Assembly: GCF_002252155.1 (NCBI RefSeq)
Contig: NZ_NEFD01000003.1
Location: 124,001-188,000, forward strand
DNA: 64,000 nt
Reading direction: 5' to 3'
Source of the DNA: Wohlfahrtiimonas sp. G9077
GTDB taxonomy: Bacteria; Pseudomonadota; Gammaproteobacteria; Cardiobacteriales; Wohlfahrtiimonadaceae
Shown here: positions 19,243 to 29,511 of the stretch, piece by piece
How positions within the stretch are numbered: position 1 is the stretch's first letter
Layout of the letters: each line of letters opens with the position of its first letter
Notes under the pieces: model-generated
The model's input: the letters and a program-made list of their open reading frames with translations, nothing else
Databases searched by the model: none
Told to the model about the DNA's origin: nothing
Position numbers and translations under genes: made by a program

Positions 19243-19372
19243 GATGATTTTCCTATAGAATAACCCAAGCAAAGGCGTAGTTATTGTAGAGTGTAAAAAG
19301 TTTTCCTTCAACAGCTAACGCCATTTTAAGAACAATTAGATTATTTGATCCATTAATGAGGAATGCGTAATT

Positions 19373-20038
19373 ATGACTATGGAAAATAGAGATCATATGC
19401 GTTTGAATATGATAGAGCAGCAAATCCGTCCATGGAATGTCTTAAATCAACGAGTGCTCAATGCATTTGATGAAGTTAACCGTGATGAGTTCGTGGCAGA
19501 GGCATTAAAGCCGCTTGCATTTTCAGAAGCAAGATTGCCATTAGGCGGCGATGATTTGATGCTGTTTCCTGCGTTAGAAGGGCGCATTCTTCAAGAAGTG
19601 AACATTGTCCCCACAGATAAAGTTCTCGTGGTTGGCACAGGCAGCGGATTTTTAGCCGCCTTAGCCGCGACACTCGGTGAACATGTCACAAGCATTGACA
19701 TCAATGATGTTTACACACAAAAAGCCCAACAAGTTGCCGCATCTTTAAACATCCACAATGTTGAATATGTGACGGCGGATGCCAAAACATTTGCCATTGA
19801 AAAGGCGAGCTTTGATGTGATCATTTTAACGGGTTCAGTATTAAATGTGCCAAACGCATGGATCGAAGGTTTGACCGCGGGTGGTCGCTTGCTCGCATTT
19901 GTGGGCATGCAGGATCAAACAGTGACAAGCGGCATTGTGTTCCAAAATCAATTGGATCAAATCCGCGAGGATTCATTGTTTGAAGTGGAATTAGAGCGTC
20001 TTCATGGATTTGAAGATCAACCACAATTTGTATTTTAA
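19373..20038 (+). CDS. Protein-L-isoaspartate O-methyltransferase-like SAM-dependent methyltransferase
   Basis: A 221-residue protein of the PIMT family. The N-terminal segment RLNMIEQQIRPWNVLNQRVLNAFDEVNRDEFV is the typical PIMT opening, and DKVLVVGTGSGFLAALAATLG is SAM motif I. It belongs to the shorter branch often found next to tolC in other Gammaproteobacteria. The repair function of canonical Pcm (isoaspartyl methylation) is possible but not assured, since this branch lacks parts of the canonical substrate loop. GAGGA lies nine bases before the ATG. It is divergent from glyA. Confidence 0.8.
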   Translation: MTMENRDHMRLNMIEQQIRPWNVLNQRVLNAFDEVNRDEFVAEALKPLAFSEARLPLGGDDLMLFPALEGRILQEVNIVPTDKVLVVGTGSGFLAALAATLGEHVTSIDINDVYTQKAQQVAASLNIHNVEYVTADAKTFAIEKASFDVIILTGSVLNVPNAWIEGLTAGGRLLAFVGMQDQTVTSGIVFQNQLDQIREDSLFEVELERLHGFEDQPQFVF

Positions 20039-20053
20039 TTAAACTTCACTTTT

Positions 20054-20090
20054 ATCCCATCTTGTCTGACAGGATGGGATTTCTATTTTC
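20054..20090 (+). terminator. Probable terminator after the PIMT-like gene
   Basis: ATCCCATC (20054-20061) pairs with GATGGGAT (20073-20080), followed by TTCTATTTTC. The U-tract is imperfect and parC starts 12 bases later, so some read-through into parC is possible. Confidence 0.55.
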
Positions 20091-20101
20091 TGAAAAAAAT
20101 T

Positions 20102-22345
20102 ATGACTCAATTTACGCAACAAAATTTTGAAGTGCGCTCCATGGCGGAGTTTGCAGAAGAAGCTTATTTGAACTATTCGATGTATGTGATCAAGGATCGA
20201 GCGCTTCCGCATGTGGGTGATGGATTAAAGCCGGTGCAGCGCCGCATTATTTATGCCATGAGCGAGCTCGGATTGAGTGCAGTGTCAAAGCATAAGAAAT
20301 CAGCGCGCACAGTGGGTGATGTGATCGGTAAATATCATCCGCACGGTGACAGCGCCTGTTATGAGGCTTTGGTCTTGATGGCTCAGCCATTCTCATACCG
20401 TTATCCATTGGTGGATGGGCAAGGGAACTTTGGTTCATTGGACAATCCTAAATCGTTTGCTGCGATGCGTTACACTGAGTCAAAACTCTCTAAATACGCG
20501 GATGTTTTGCTCAAAGAGACCAATGAAGCCACGGTGGATTGGCAGCCAAACTTTGATGGCTCCTTAAATGAGCCCGTGCGTTTGCCTGCGCGTTTGCCCA
20601 ACATTTTATTAAATGGTGGGACAGGCATTGCCGTCGGGATGGCCACAGACATTCCGCCTCATAACTTAACTGAAGTGGCCAATGCTGTGTGTGCGCTCAT
20701 TGATCAGCCGGATTTATCGTTAGAAGCGTTGATGCAATATGTGCCTGCGCCTGATTTTCCGACGGGCGGTGAGATCGTCAATAGCAAAGCGGAATTATTA
20801 AAACTCTACACACAAGGCACAGGCTCCATTCGCTTGCGTGCCAAATATGTGATGGAAGAGGGCAACATTGTCATCACAGAATTGCCATATCAAGTTTCCG
20901 GTGAAAAGATTCAAGTGGACATCGCGCAGCAAATTCAAGCGAAAAAATTGCCAATGATTGATGACATTCGCGATGAATCGGATTATGAGCATCCTGTGCG
21001 CATTGTATTGATTCCGCGCTCAAATCGTGTGGAGTGTGATCGCGTGATGGATCATTTATTTGCCACGACGGATTTAGAAAAATCCATCCGTGTGAATCTC
21101 AATATGATTGGCCTAAATGATCGTCCTGAAGTGAAGAGCTTAGCGAAAATTTTGACAGAATGGATCGCCTTTAGAACCGATACTGTGACGCGCCGTTTGC
21201 AGCATCAGCTCAGTAAAGTGGAAGCGCGCTTACACATTTTAGAAGCGTTGATGATTGCATATTTGAACCTAGATGAAGTGATTCGCATCATCCGCTTTGA
21301 AGAAGAGCCAAAAGCCGTATTGATCGAGCAGTTTAAATTGTCAGAGATCCAAGCGAATGCGATTTTAGAGACAAAATTGCGCCATTTGGCCAAGCTTGAA
21401 GAGATGAAGTTGCAGGCAGAGGAAGATGAGCTCTTAACTCAGCAACAAGCATTACAAACCCTGTTAAATGAGCCGAAAAAATTGATGGCGCTCATTAAGC
21501 AAGAAATTAAAGAAGATCAAAAAGCGTATGGTGATGTGCGTAGAACGAAAATTGTGACGCGTGCACAGGCGGCGGCGATTGATGAAATTGAATTGGTATC
21601 GAGTGATCCAATCACCATCATTTTGTCAAAAATGGGTTGGGTGCGTGCGGCAAAAGGTCAAGAGATTGACCCAAAACAGATGAATTATCGAACCGGTGAT
21701 CAATATTTGTGTTCTGCCTTTGGGCGCAACAATCAGCAAGTGGTCTTTTTTGATCAAACTGGGCGCGCCTATAGTTTAGCAGCGCATACGTTGCCCTCAG
21801 CGCGTACGATGGGTGAAGCCTTGAGTGGACGCTTTACATTGTCTGCCGATACGGTGATTAATCAGATCATTTGTGATCAAGAAGAGAGCCAATACTTATT
21901 GGCCGCAAACAGCGGTTATGGTTTTGTGGTGGATTACACAGAATTGTTGAGCCGTCAAAAAGCAGGTAAGGCGATTGTCAATTTAGGTGATGCCACAATG
22001 TTTGCGCCGATGAAAGTGGACAAAGACAATCAGCCGTATATGGTGGCATACACCGATAAAGGCCGTTTGTTGATCACAGAAATTGAGGCATTGCCAGTGT
22101 TGGCAAAAGGCAAAGGCAATCAGATCATCGGGATTCCTGGGGCGGCGTTTAAAAATGGCGAGGATCAAATGCTTGATTTACAAATGCTTGGGAAACATGA
22201 CACCTTAACGTTGCATTTTGGACGTGCGAAGATGACATTAAAGCCAGAAGACTGGGCACCATTCATCGATGAGCGTGGCAAACGCGGCAAAGAGGTGAAA
22301 AAAGGGAGCAAAATTACGCGATTAGAGATTGCGCATATGGATTAA
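20102..22345 (+). CDS. parC: DNA topoisomerase IV subunit A
   Basis: A 747-residue type IIA topoisomerase subunit that decatenates daughter chromosomes with ParE. The breakage-reunion domain shows the catalytic Tyr at about residue 124 ([14 protein letters not shown]) and the quinolone-resistance-determining region [16 protein letters not shown]. Ser84 and Glu88 there correspond to E. coli Ser80 and Glu84 and are both wild-type. Later [22 protein letters not shown] and NLTEVANAV are conserved. The C-terminal beta-pinwheel is present (about 490-747) but lacks the GyrA box QRRGGKG, which distinguishes ParC from GyrA. parE is not in the window. Confidence 0.97.
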   Translation: MTQFTQQNFEVRSMAEFAEEAYLNYSMYVIKDRALPHVGDGLKPVQRRIIYAMSELGLSAVSKHKKSARTVGDVIGKYHPHGDSACYEALVLMAQPFSYRYPLVDGQGNFGSLDNPKSFAAMRYTESKLSKYADVLLKETNEATVDWQPNFDGSLNEPVRLPARLPNILLNGGTGIAVGMATDIPPHNLTEVANAVCALIDQPDLSLEALMQYVPAPDFPTGGEIVNSKAELLKLYTQGTGSIRLRAKYVMEEGNIVITELPYQVSGEKIQVDIAQQIQAKKLPMIDDIRDESDYEHPVRIVLIPRSNRVECDRVMDHLFATTDLEKSIRVNLNMIGLNDRPEVKSLAKILTEWIAFRTDTVTRRLQHQLSKVEARLHILEALMIAYLNLDEVIRIIRFEEEPKAVLIEQFKLSEIQANAILETKLRHLAKLEEMKLQAEEDELLTQQQALQTLLNEPKKLMALIKQEIKEDQKAYGDVRRTKIVTRAQAAAIDEIELVSSDPITIILSKMGWVRAAKGQEIDPKQMNYRTGDQYLCSAFGRNNQQVVFFDQTGRAYSLAAHTLPSARTMGEALSGRFTLSADTVINQIICDQEESQYLLAANSGYGFVVDYTELLSRQKAGKAIVNLGDATMFAPMKVDKDNQPYMVAYTDKGRLLITEIEALPVLAKGKGNQIIGIPGAAFKNGEDQMLDLQMLGKHDTLTLHFGRAKMTLKPEDWAPFIDERGKRGKEVKKGSKITRLEIAHMD

Positions 22346-22356
22346 ATTGCTATAAT
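22329..22356 (+). promoter_or_regulatory. Promoter for rplY-pth-ychF
   Basis: TTGCGC (22329-22334), 16-base spacer and a perfect TATAAT (22351-22356), overlapping the end of parC. Transcription would start near 22363, just before a hairpin. Confidence 0.65.
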
Positions 22357-22367
22357 GTGGCGCTTAT

Positions 22368-22402
22368 GTTTTTGACTGGTCGCGGTCAAAAACTTTTTAT
22401 TT
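22368..22402 (+). terminator. Hairpin plus U-tract at the very start of the rplY leader
   Basis: GTTTTTGAC (22368-22376) and GTCAAAAAC (22385-22393) pair around an 8-base loop, followed by TTTTTATTT. It can terminate parC transcripts, but because the rplY promoter is upstream of it, it is also in the rplY leader. It could act as an attenuator or mRNA-stabilising structure. Confidence 0.6.
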
Positions 22403-22424
22403 CAAACTATTATCGGAGTTCACA

Positions 22425-23039
22425 ATGAGTGATTTCATTTTTAAAGCATCTCTTCGCCAAGACATGGGGAAAGGAGCGAGCCGCCGCCTACGTCGTGAAG
22501 GGTTGATTCCTGCTGTTGTTTATGGTGCTGATAAAGAAGCAGTAAGCATCGTGTTGAACCACAACGAAGCATTGACAGTTTTCCGTAACGAAGACGTTTA
22601 CTCAAGCATCGTGACTGTAGAAATCGATGGCAAACCAGAAAGCGCAATTTTACGTGATGTTCAACGTCACCCATTCAAACCTTTATTGGCTCACTTAGAT
22701 TTCTTACGCGTTAAAGCGGGCGAAAAATTGAAATCAATGGTTCCAGTTGTATTGTTAAATGCAGAAGATGCAGCAGGCGTTAAAGCCGGCGGCGTTTTAA
22801 CTCACGCATTAACAGCGATTGAAGTTGAATGTTTACCTAAAGATTTACCACACGCAATCGAAATCGACATCATCGATTTAGCGATTGGTGCACACATCAC
22901 TGTTGCTGACGTTAAAGCACCAGCGGGTGTTGAAATCTTAACGCCAGCTGAAGATCAAGTGGCTGGTATCTTAGCGCCACGCATCGCTGACGACGCTGAA
23001 GAAGCAACGGATGCTGCTGAGGCAACAGAAGAAGCATAA
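22425..23039 (+). CDS. rplY: 50S ribosomal protein L25, long (Ctc) form
   Basis: A 204-residue two-domain L25/TL5/Ctc protein that binds loop E of 5S rRNA. The N-terminal L25 domain shows GKGASRRLRREGLIPAVVYG and the block LRDVQRHPFKPLLAHLDFLRV. The C-terminal TL5 beta-domain (about 95-185) includes VPVVLLNAEDAAGVKAGGVL and ends with an acidic Ala/Glu tail. E. coli L25 is the short 94-residue form, so this is the Ctc type seen in Pseudomonas and many others. pth starts only six bases after its stop, as in the usual rplY-pth-ychF operon. Confidence 0.96.
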   Translation: MSDFIFKASLRQDMGKGASRRLRREGLIPAVVYGADKEAVSIVLNHNEALTVFRNEDVYSSIVTVEIDGKPESAILRDVQRHPFKPLLAHLDFLRVKAGEKLKSMVPVVLLNAEDAAGVKAGGVLTHALTAIEVECLPKDLPHAIEIDIIDLAIGAHITVADVKAPAGVEILTPAEDQVAGILAPRIADDAEEATDAAEATEEA

Positions 23040-23045
23040 TTGTCT

Positions 23046-23612
23046 ATGACATTGAAATTAATCGTTGGCCTAGGCAATCCTGGGCCCGAGTATACAGAAA
23101 CCCGCCACAATGCGGGTTTTTGGTTTATTGATGAGATTGCATCCACCCCATTGTCCTATCAAAGTAAATTTAAGGGATTGGTGGGTGAAATGGTGCAAGA
23201 TGGCCGCAAAGTCTATCTTTTAAAACCAGAAACTTTTATGAATAAAAGCGGTGAGTCCGTATTGGCACTTGCGCATTTTTATAAAATTCTGCCAGAAGAG
23301 ATTTTAGTGGTGCATGATGAATTAGATCTACCGCCGGGCGCTGTGAAGCTCAAACAAGGGGGTGGACATGGTGGCCACAATGGCTTAAAAAGCATCATTT
23401 CTTGTCTTGGCTCGAATCATTTTAACCGATTGCGCATTGGCGTTGGTCATCCCGGAGATGCCAGCCTTGTGGCAAATTATGTGCTGAAAAAAGCATCGGG
23501 CGCGGATCAGAAATTGATGGAAGATGCCATTTGGGAGGCAAGACGCCATTTATCTGCGATGGTGGCAGGTGATTTTGAACCGGTCATGAACGAATTACAT
23601 CGTAAGAAGTAA
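23046..23612 (+). CDS. pth: Peptidyl-tRNA hydrolase
   Basis: A 188-residue enzyme releasing tRNA from peptidyl-tRNAs that drop off ribosomes. Motifs: [22 protein letters not shown] (catalytic His21), [42 protein letters not shown] (catalytic Asp and signature) and [11 protein letters not shown] take the ATG at 23046; a TTG six bases earlier is also in frame. The gene is six bases after rplY with no separate ribosome site, suggesting translational coupling, and ychF follows after 17 bases. Confidence 0.96.
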   Translation: MTLKLIVGLGNPGPEYTETRHNAGFWFIDEIASTPLSYQSKFKGLVGEMVQDGRKVYLLKPETFMNKSGESVLALAHFYKILPEEILVVHDELDLPPGAVKLKQGGGHGGHNGLKSIISCLGSNHFNRLRIGVGHPGDASLVANYVLKKASGADQKLMEDAIWEARRHLSAMVAGDFEPVMNELHRKK

Positions 23613-23629
23613 CTTTAAAGGAATTATTT

Positions 23630-24721
23630 ATGGCAATTCAGTGTGGTATTGTAGGGCTTCCGAACGTTGGTAAATCAACGCTTTTCAATGCATTGACAAA
23701 TGCAGGCATCGATGCGGCAAACTATCCGTTTTGTACAATTGAGCCCAATGTGGGTCGTGTTTTGGTGCCAGATACGCGCATTCAACCGCTTGTGGACATT
23801 GTTAATCCTGAGCGTGTACAACAAACATTTGTGGATTTTGTGGACATCGCGGGCTTGGTGAAAGGTGCATCGCAAGGTGAGGGCTTAGGCAATCAGTTTT
23901 TAGCGAACATCCGTGAAACCGATGCCATTGCACATGTGGTGCGCTGCTTTGAAAATGATGACATCATTCATGTGTCCGGTAAGATTGACCCGATTGATGA
24001 CATCGAAGTGATCAACACTGAATTGGCATTGGCCGATTTAGCCTCTGCTGAACGCTTTTTACATCGTGTTGAAAAAGTGGCCAAAAGTGGTAACAAAGAA
24101 GCACAAGCACAAGTGGCGGTGCTCAAAAAAATCATCCCTGTGTTAGATGAAGGCAAAAGCGTTCGCTCCATTAAATTGGATGATGAAGAAAAATTATTGG
24201 TGCGCGATCTACAGTTTTTAACCATCAAACCTGTGATGTACATTGCCAATGTGAATGAAGATGGTTTTGAAAACAATCCATTATTAGACAAAGTAGAAGC
24301 ATATGCAGCAGCAGAAGGTGCTTTTGTGGTGCCAATTTGTGCTGCAATCGAATCTGACATTGCTGAACTCGAAGATGAAGATAAGGCAGATTTCTTGTCT
24401 GAAATGGGTTTTGAAGAGCCTGGTTTAAACCGCGTGATTCGTGCCGGTTACTCATTATTGAATTTAGAAACTTATTTTACTGCAGGCGTGAAAGAAGTGC
24501 GCGCATGGACCATTAAAAAAGGTTCGACAGCGCCACAAGCTGCCGGTGTGATTCACACCGACTTTGAAAAAGGCTTCATTCGTGCAGAAGTGATCGCATA
24601 CGATGATTACATTACGTACAAAGGTGAAGCAGGCGCGAAAGAGAAAGGCAAAATGCGTTTAGAAGGTAAAGAGTACATCGTACAAGATGGTGATGTGATG
24701 CACTTTAGATTCAACGTATAA
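23630..24721 (+). CDS. ychF: Redox/ribosome-associated OBG-like GTPase/ATPase YchF
   Basis: A 363-residue universally conserved P-loop protein of the Obg branch with ATP-preferring nucleotide binding. It binds ribosomes and affects oxidative stress responses. The Walker A is [15 protein letters not shown], followed by [13 protein letters not shown] (switch I) and [20 protein letters not shown] (G3 and switch II). The usual NKxD is replaced by the N-x-x-E type (YIANVNEDG), as in YchF. The C-terminal TGS-like domain ends MHFRFNV, the invariant YchF terminus. It is the last gene of the operon and is followed by a terminator. Confidence 0.97.
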   Translation: MAIQCGIVGLPNVGKSTLFNALTNAGIDAANYPFCTIEPNVGRVLVPDTRIQPLVDIVNPERVQQTFVDFVDIAGLVKGASQGEGLGNQFLANIRETDAIAHVVRCFENDDIIHVSGKIDPIDDIEVINTELALADLASAERFLHRVEKVAKSGNKEAQAQVAVLKKIIPVLDEGKSVRSIKLDDEEKLLVRDLQFLTIKPVMYIANVNEDGFENNPLLDKVEAYAAAEGAFVVPICAAIESDIAELEDEDKADFLSEMGFEEPGLNRVIRAGYSLLNLETYFTAGVKEVRAWTIKKGSTAPQAAGVIHTDFEKGFIRAEVIAYDDYITYKGEAGAKEKGKMRLEGKEYIVQDGDVMHFRFNV

Positions 24722-24737
24722 ACAATATGCATTCATG

Positions 24738-24764
24738 AAACCGACCAATGAGGTCGGTTTTTTT
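24738..24764 (+). terminator. Rho-independent terminator after ychF
   Basis: AAACCGACC, loop AATGA, GGTCGGTTT followed by further T residues. Confidence 0.88.
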
Positions 24765-25049
24765 ATGTCTAAAAATGGGCGGATTGATAGAAATTATTAA
24801 TGATTCTGAGGAGATAATCCTGTTATATCTAGAAAGGTTAATATTTGTTAAAAATTCAGTCTAATCAGATTGAATGATTAATGGATGAATTCAATCAATT
24901 ATGATGTAAATCCGCATGCTATTTTTATTTTCCTTGATTATAATCATTTTGCTTTTTATTAAGTAAAATAATGTAAGTTTAAGAAAATAAAGTTTAATAT
25001 AATGGGCCGAGGCACACAATTGATCAACTTTGACCATGGATGACGACCT
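24765..25049 (+). promoter_or_regulatory. AT-rich upstream region of the autotransporter, with a candidate promoter
   Basis: This 285-base stretch holds no gene. It is strongly AT-rich and contains a perfect TATAAT at 24998-25003 about 47 bases before the autotransporter ATG. No good -35 is present, so activator dependence is plausible. Small palindromes (GATTATAATC, TTGATCAA) are present but short. The composition is what silencing proteins such as H-NS favour; that is only an inference. Confidence 0.4.
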
Positions 25050-28000
25050 ATGAAAACGAAATTTCAAAAAACCAAACTCTGTTTTGCTTTATCCTCGATT
25101 TTGATTGCATCAAGCTTACAACCCATGGCATTTGCATATACATCCCCGGTGGGAGCAGGACAAATCTCTAGCGGTGAAACCATTGATGGACCACAAATCA
25201 TTGAGCAAGGCGGTAAAGCAGAAAACAGTATTGTGACGGGTTTTGGTCAGCAAAATGTCACAGGACAAGGCTCAAGCTCAAATCATGGAACGATTGAAAA
25301 TGGCGGAAAGCAAACCATTGCAAATGGTGCCGTGGCCAATGGTATGCTTGTGCTCGGCAATGGACAATCGGCCATTTATCATGGTACACAAACGATTGGT
25401 CAAGATGGGCTCGCCACCAATACGCGTCTTGAAAATGTGGGTCAACAGTTCATTGAAGCGGGTGGTCGTGCGGACAATGCAAAGTTGTATGATCTTAGTC
25501 GTCAAACGATTAAAAAAGATGGTGTGGCCAATGATACATTGCTGAACAATAGCCATCAGGATGTTTATGGCGTGGCCAATAAAACGGTGGTGCAAAATGA
25601 TGGTCGTCAGTTGATTGATGATGGCGGTGTGGCCAATGATTCTCAGATCACCTCTCTTGGTTGGCAAACAATCAAGAAAGGTGGAACGGCCAACGGTACA
25701 CATTTATCGAATGTGGCGGGGCAAAATGTGAGTGGCGGCGTTGCCAATGGCACCATAATTGGTGACAACTCATGGCAAGATGTGCGTGCAGATGGCACAG
25801 CAAACAACACAACCATTGAAAAAAGCGGTTGGCAAAATGTGTTTGAAGGTGGCGTTGCAAAAGAGAATATCGTTGAGGGCGCTCAAAATGTGAATGGTGG
25901 TACAGCCATTAACAATACGATTAAAGAAGGTGCGGTGCAAAATGTGAACGAGAAGGGCACCGCACAAACAACGACAGTAGAAAAAGGCGGCACACAAAAT
26001 GTGAATGCAGGCGGTAAAGCTGAGCACAATACCGTTTTAGGCGGCCATCAAATCGTCAGTGGTGAAGGTGCATTGGCCACGGATAATGAGATCAGCCAAG
26101 GTGGTTTTCAAACCATCAGCAATGGTGGTCAAGCGATCCGCACAAATGTCACTGGTACCGGTAAAGGTGAGTTTGATCATGGCGCCCAAATTATCAATTC
26201 AGGTGGTAAAGCAAGCAATACCAATGTGAGTGGTACAGGCATTCAGTTTGTCAATGAGGGTGGAAGTGCAGAGAAAACTTACTTAACTGACTCCGCGCGC
26301 CAGATGGTGGATAAAGGTGGTTCAGTGACGGATACTACACTTGATGGCGCCCATCAAATGCTCAATAATGCTTATGCGAAAGATACGAAGGCTTACAATG
26401 GCGCGATTCAGGAGATTCGTGACAGCATTGCCGAAGATAATTTGATTGGTAATGAGAGTGTGCAACAAGTGATCGGTGGGCAAGCCATTAATAATATCAT
26501 TGAAAATGGTGGCAAACAGTCGATCATTGCCGGCGGTAAGGCTGAAAACACAACCGTTGCCAAACAGGGTGAACAAGATGTGGCGGATGGTTCTGCTCAT
26601 CACAATACGATTTTTGGTTTACAAAACATCAGCGGTGGAACGGCAACAGACAATACAATTGAAGAAGGCGGGCGTCAAAGCATTATTGCAGGCGGTCATG
26701 CCAATGATACTGTCGTGAAAAAAGATGGCTTGCAAGATGTGGCCGATGGTACAGCGACCAATAACACTATTAAAGATGGTGGTATTCAGAGTATTTCTGG
26801 CGGTACTGCCAATCAAAATATGATTGAGGGCGGTGGTGAGCAAACCATCATTGCTGGCGGTAAAGCAAATCAAACCACTGTGCTAGATCAGGGTGTACAA
26901 AATGTACGAGATGGCATTGCAACGGATAATATCATTTCTGGGCAACAAAATGTCAATGGTGGTACAGCCAATAACAATACCATTAAAGATGGTGGCAAAC
27001 AGGTCATTACAAACAATGGTCAGGCAAATATCACCACTGTTGAAAAAGGTGGTGAGCAGCATGTGATCAATGGGATTGCAACGGACAATAAAATTGAAGC
27101 AGGTGGCATTCAAAATGTAGATGCGCAAGGTATCGTGAACAATAATGTGATCTCAGGCACACAAAATATCAAAGGCGGCTCAGCCAATACCAACGATATT
27201 TATCGTGATGGCATTCAAAATATTACCGATCAAGGTCATGCAAAGAATACAACGGTGCATGATGGCGGTACACAAAATGTGCTCAATGGTACGACAGATC
27301 AAAATCATATTAAGTTTGAGGGGACACAGAATATCGGTCAGGATGGTGTGGCCAATGACAATGTAATCTCAGGCACACAAAACATCAAAGGCGGCTTAGC
27401 CAATACCAATGATATTTATCGTGATGGCATTCAAAATATTACCGATCAAGGTCATGCAAAGAATACAACGGTGCATGATGGCGGTACACAAAATGTGCTC
27501 AATGGTACGACAGATCAAAATCATATTAAGTTTGAGGGGACACAAAATATCGGTCAAGATGGTGTGGCCAATCAGAATGTGATCTCAGGTACGCAAAACA
27601 TCATCGGCGGTACGGCCAATAAAAATGATATTTATAAAGATGGTGTGCAAACCATCACGTATGGTGGCCATGCAACGGCAACCACTGTTAATGGTGGTGG
27701 CACCCAAAATGTGAATGATGGGACAGCGACAGGCAATACGATTGCAGTAGGCGGCACACAAAATATAGGCAATGCAGGGCATGCCATAGATTCAACCATT
27801 TATGGGCAACAAGAGGTTGCGGCAGAAGGCATCATCACCAATACAGTCGTTGAGGGCGGCCTCAGTTATTTGCATGAAGGCGCGCAATCTACAGGAAACT
27901 TAACGATCAACAATGGCGGCTTGTTGGCGGTCAATGCCACAACGGTGACAGATCGTACTGTGGATGGCGTTAGCATTGATTCAAACAGTCAAATGGTTGT

Positions 28001-29459
28001 GATCAATCAAACAGGTGAAGATGGATATTTAACCATTGGCAATGTGAACAATAATGGCACCATCATTATTAATGGCTTCCATTCGCTTAATGGTGAAAGT
28101 AACACCACGCGACCTTTTGAAGATTTTGTCGTGGTTCATGCGGATACACTTGCAGGCCAAGGCAGTATTTTAATGCATACAGACATTGGTCAGCAAATTG
28201 GTGATTTGTTATCTGTTGGGCAGTTAGATGCTGCAGCACAACAATCTTTAGATGTGCAAAACAATGCCGCATCTGCTGTGACTGTCAATGATCACTTAAC
28301 CATTGTGACGACCGACAGCGGTGGGAAAGCAGATCAATTTTCATTGTCCCATGCCGTTGAGCAAGGCGGTTATCAATTTGGGTTGCGTCAAATCAATGGG
28401 GATAAAGATTGGGAGCTTTATGCACTTGATCAAGATGCACCACCGATTGATCCAGGTAAACCTGTGGATCCAGATCAGCCAACCGGGCCCAATAAACCTG
28501 TATTGTCCTCAACTGCGGATGCTGCGGCGAACAGCATTGTCAGCACTTATTTAGCAAACTTTGTGGACACTCAAACATTGTTGCACCGCATGGGCGAATT
28601 GCGAGAAGGCCAAACGCATGTAGGGCTTTGGGGGCGCGCGTATGGGGGTAAGTTAGATTCATTTGGCAATGGTTTGTTGTCCGGTTTTAACATGAAATAT
28701 TACTCAATGCAGTTAGGTGCCGATTATCAAGTAAATTTAGAACATTCTCGTGTTTACTTTGGTGGTGCTGTGAGCTATTTGCATGGGGATCAGGATTTCC
28801 ATAAAGTGGCGAACTACTTGGCAAAAGGCGAGGTGCATTCTGTGAATCAAGATGGTGACGGCACCTTGAAAAACTATAATGCATATTTATATGCAACGTA
28901 TATGACAGATCAACATTTTTATGTGGATACCGTCTTAAAATATGGCCACATGCGCAGTAAATTTGGCGTTAAAGACAGTGCAGGTGCAAATGTCAGTGGT
29001 CATTCATCCATTAATTTATATGGTTTGTCCGCAGAAGTGGGACAGCGCTTTTATTTAGATGGTGATCAGCACTTTTATGTCACACCGCAAGCGCAATTGA
29101 CCTATACGCACTTTGGCAGCGGCACTTATAAAGCAAGCAATGGTTTGAATGTTAAAGTCAAAAGCCGTGATTCTTGGTTAGGGCGCGTGGGGGCTGAGAT
29201 TGGTTATCAGTTTAAATCTGAAAACCCCATCAATGTGTATGCGCGCGCTTCTTATTTAAAAGAGTTTTCAAATGATGGTGATTTTATGCTCAATACGAGC
29301 CGTGAGTCTTATTCAATGAAAGGTCATTGGTGGCAATATGAAGTGGGCGTGAATGCGAAGATTGGTCAACAGCACAACGTTTACTTCAATGTGAATTACA
29401 ACAAAGGCCAGCGCTTTAATCAAAAACAGATCAATATTGGTTATCGTTATGAGTTTTAA
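25050..29459 (+). CDS. AIDA-type autotransporter adhesin (type Va secretion)
   Basis: A 1469-residue outer-membrane autotransporter. A signal peptide (about residues 1-29, ending QPMAFA) is followed by a long passenger (about 30-1100). The passenger is made of AIDA-type repeats of roughly 19-25 residues, built on GGxAxxTxVxxGGxQxVxxGG, which fold as a beta-helix. A proline-rich hinge (PPIDPGKPVDPDQPTGPNKP, about 1130-1150) and a helical linker lead to the C-terminal 12-stranded barrel (about 1190-1469). The barrel includes GLWGRAYGGKLDSF and ends IGYRYEF with the required terminal Phe. AIDA-I itself is heptosylated, and no heptosyltransferase gene is next to it. Residues around 699-842 contain two near-identical tandem units. 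Confidence 0.93.
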   Translation: MKTKFQKTKLCFALSSILIASSLQPMAFAYTSPVGAGQISSGETIDGPQIIEQGGKAENSIVTGFGQQNVTGQGSSSNHGTIENGGKQTIANGAVANGMLVLGNGQSAIYHGTQTIGQDGLATNTRLENVGQQFIEAGGRADNAKLYDLSRQTIKKDGVANDTLLNNSHQDVYGVANKTVVQNDGRQLIDDGGVANDSQITSLGWQTIKKGGTANGTHLSNVAGQNVSGGVANGTIIGDNSWQDVRADGTANNTTIEKSGWQNVFEGGVAKENIVEGAQNVNGGTAINNTIKEGAVQNVNEKGTAQTTTVEKGGTQNVNAGGKAEHNTVLGGHQIVSGEGALATDNEISQGGFQTISNGGQAIRTNVTGTGKGEFDHGAQIINSGGKASNTNVSGTGIQFVNEGGSAEKTYLTDSARQMVDKGGSVTDTTLDGAHQMLNNAYAKDTKAYNGAIQEIRDSIAEDNLIGNESVQQVIGGQAINNIIENGGKQSIIAGGKAENTTVAKQGEQDVADGSAHHNTIFGLQNISGGTATDNTIEEGGRQSIIAGGHANDTVVKKDGLQDVADGTATNNTIKDGGIQSISGGTANQNMIEGGGEQTIIAGGKANQTTVLDQGVQNVRDGIATDNIISGQQNVNGGTANNNTIKDGGKQVITNNGQANITTVEKGGEQHVINGIATDNKIEAGGIQNVDAQGIVNNNVISGTQNIKGGSANTNDIYRDGIQNITDQGHAKNTTVHDGGTQNVLNGTTDQNHIKFEGTQNIGQDGVANDNVISGTQNIKGGLANTNDIYRDGIQNITDQGHAKNTTVHDGGTQNVLNGTTDQNHIKFEGTQNIGQDGVANQNVISGTQNIIGGTANKNDIYKDGVQTITYGGHATATTVNGGGTQNVNDGTATGNTIAVGGTQNIGNAGHAIDSTIYGQQEVAAEGIITNTVVEGGLSYLHEGAQSTGNLTINNGGLLAVNATTVTDRTVDGVSIDSNSQMVVINQTGEDGYLTIGNVNNNGTIIINGFHSLNGESNTTRPFEDFVVVHADTLAGQGSILMHTDIGQQIGDLLSVGQLDAAAQQSLDVQNNAASAVTVNDHLTIVTTDSGGKADQFSLSHAVEQGGYQFGLRQINGDKDWELYALDQDAPPIDPGKPVDPDQPTGPNKPVLSSTADAAANSIVSTYLANFVDTQTLLHRMGELREGQTHVGLWGRAYGGKLDSFGNGLLSGFNMKYYSMQLGADYQVNLEHSRVYFGGAVSYLHGDQDFHKVANYLAKGEVHSVNQDGDGTLKNYNAYLYATYMTDQHFYVDTVLKYGHMRSKFGVKDSAGANVSGHSSINLYGLSAEVGQRFYLDGDQHFYVTPQAQLTYTHFGSGTYKASNGLNVKVKSRDSWLGRVGAEIGYQFKSENPINVYARASYLKEFSNDGDFMLNTSRESYSMKGHWWQYEVGVNAKIGQQHNVYFNVNYNKGQRFNQKQINIGYRYEF
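27144..27575 (+). repeat. Two near-identical 216-bp tandem repeats within the autotransporter passenger
   Basis: The segments 27144-27359 and 27360-27575 differ at only a handful of positions and each encode 72 residues (ISGTQNIKGG ... GQDGVAN). A third, more diverged copy begins at 27576 with the same opening. The period is a whole number of codons, so unequal recombination would add or remove passenger units without breaking the frame. Confidence 0.9.
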
Positions 29460-29477
29460 GCCATAAAAGATCAATCT

Positions 29478-29506
29478 AAAAGCCCTTAGTCACCTAAGGG
29501 CTTTTT
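29478..29506. terminator. Bidirectional terminator between the autotransporter and sulP genes
   Basis: AAAAGCCCTTAG, loop TCAC, CTAAGGGCTTTTTT. It serves both convergent genes. Confidence 0.9.
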
Positions 29507-29511
29507 TATGA

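Noticed and set aside
27144-27575. Regular repeats that could suggest a CRISPR array
   Set aside because: The period is 216 bp, spacers are not unique, and the repeats are coding units in frame within the autotransporter gene.
25278-27782. Several long open frames on the minus strand opposite the autotransporter passenger
   Set aside because: They arise from the repeated codon pattern of the plus-strand repeats, have no ribosome sites or family features, and the plus-strand gene is unmistakable.
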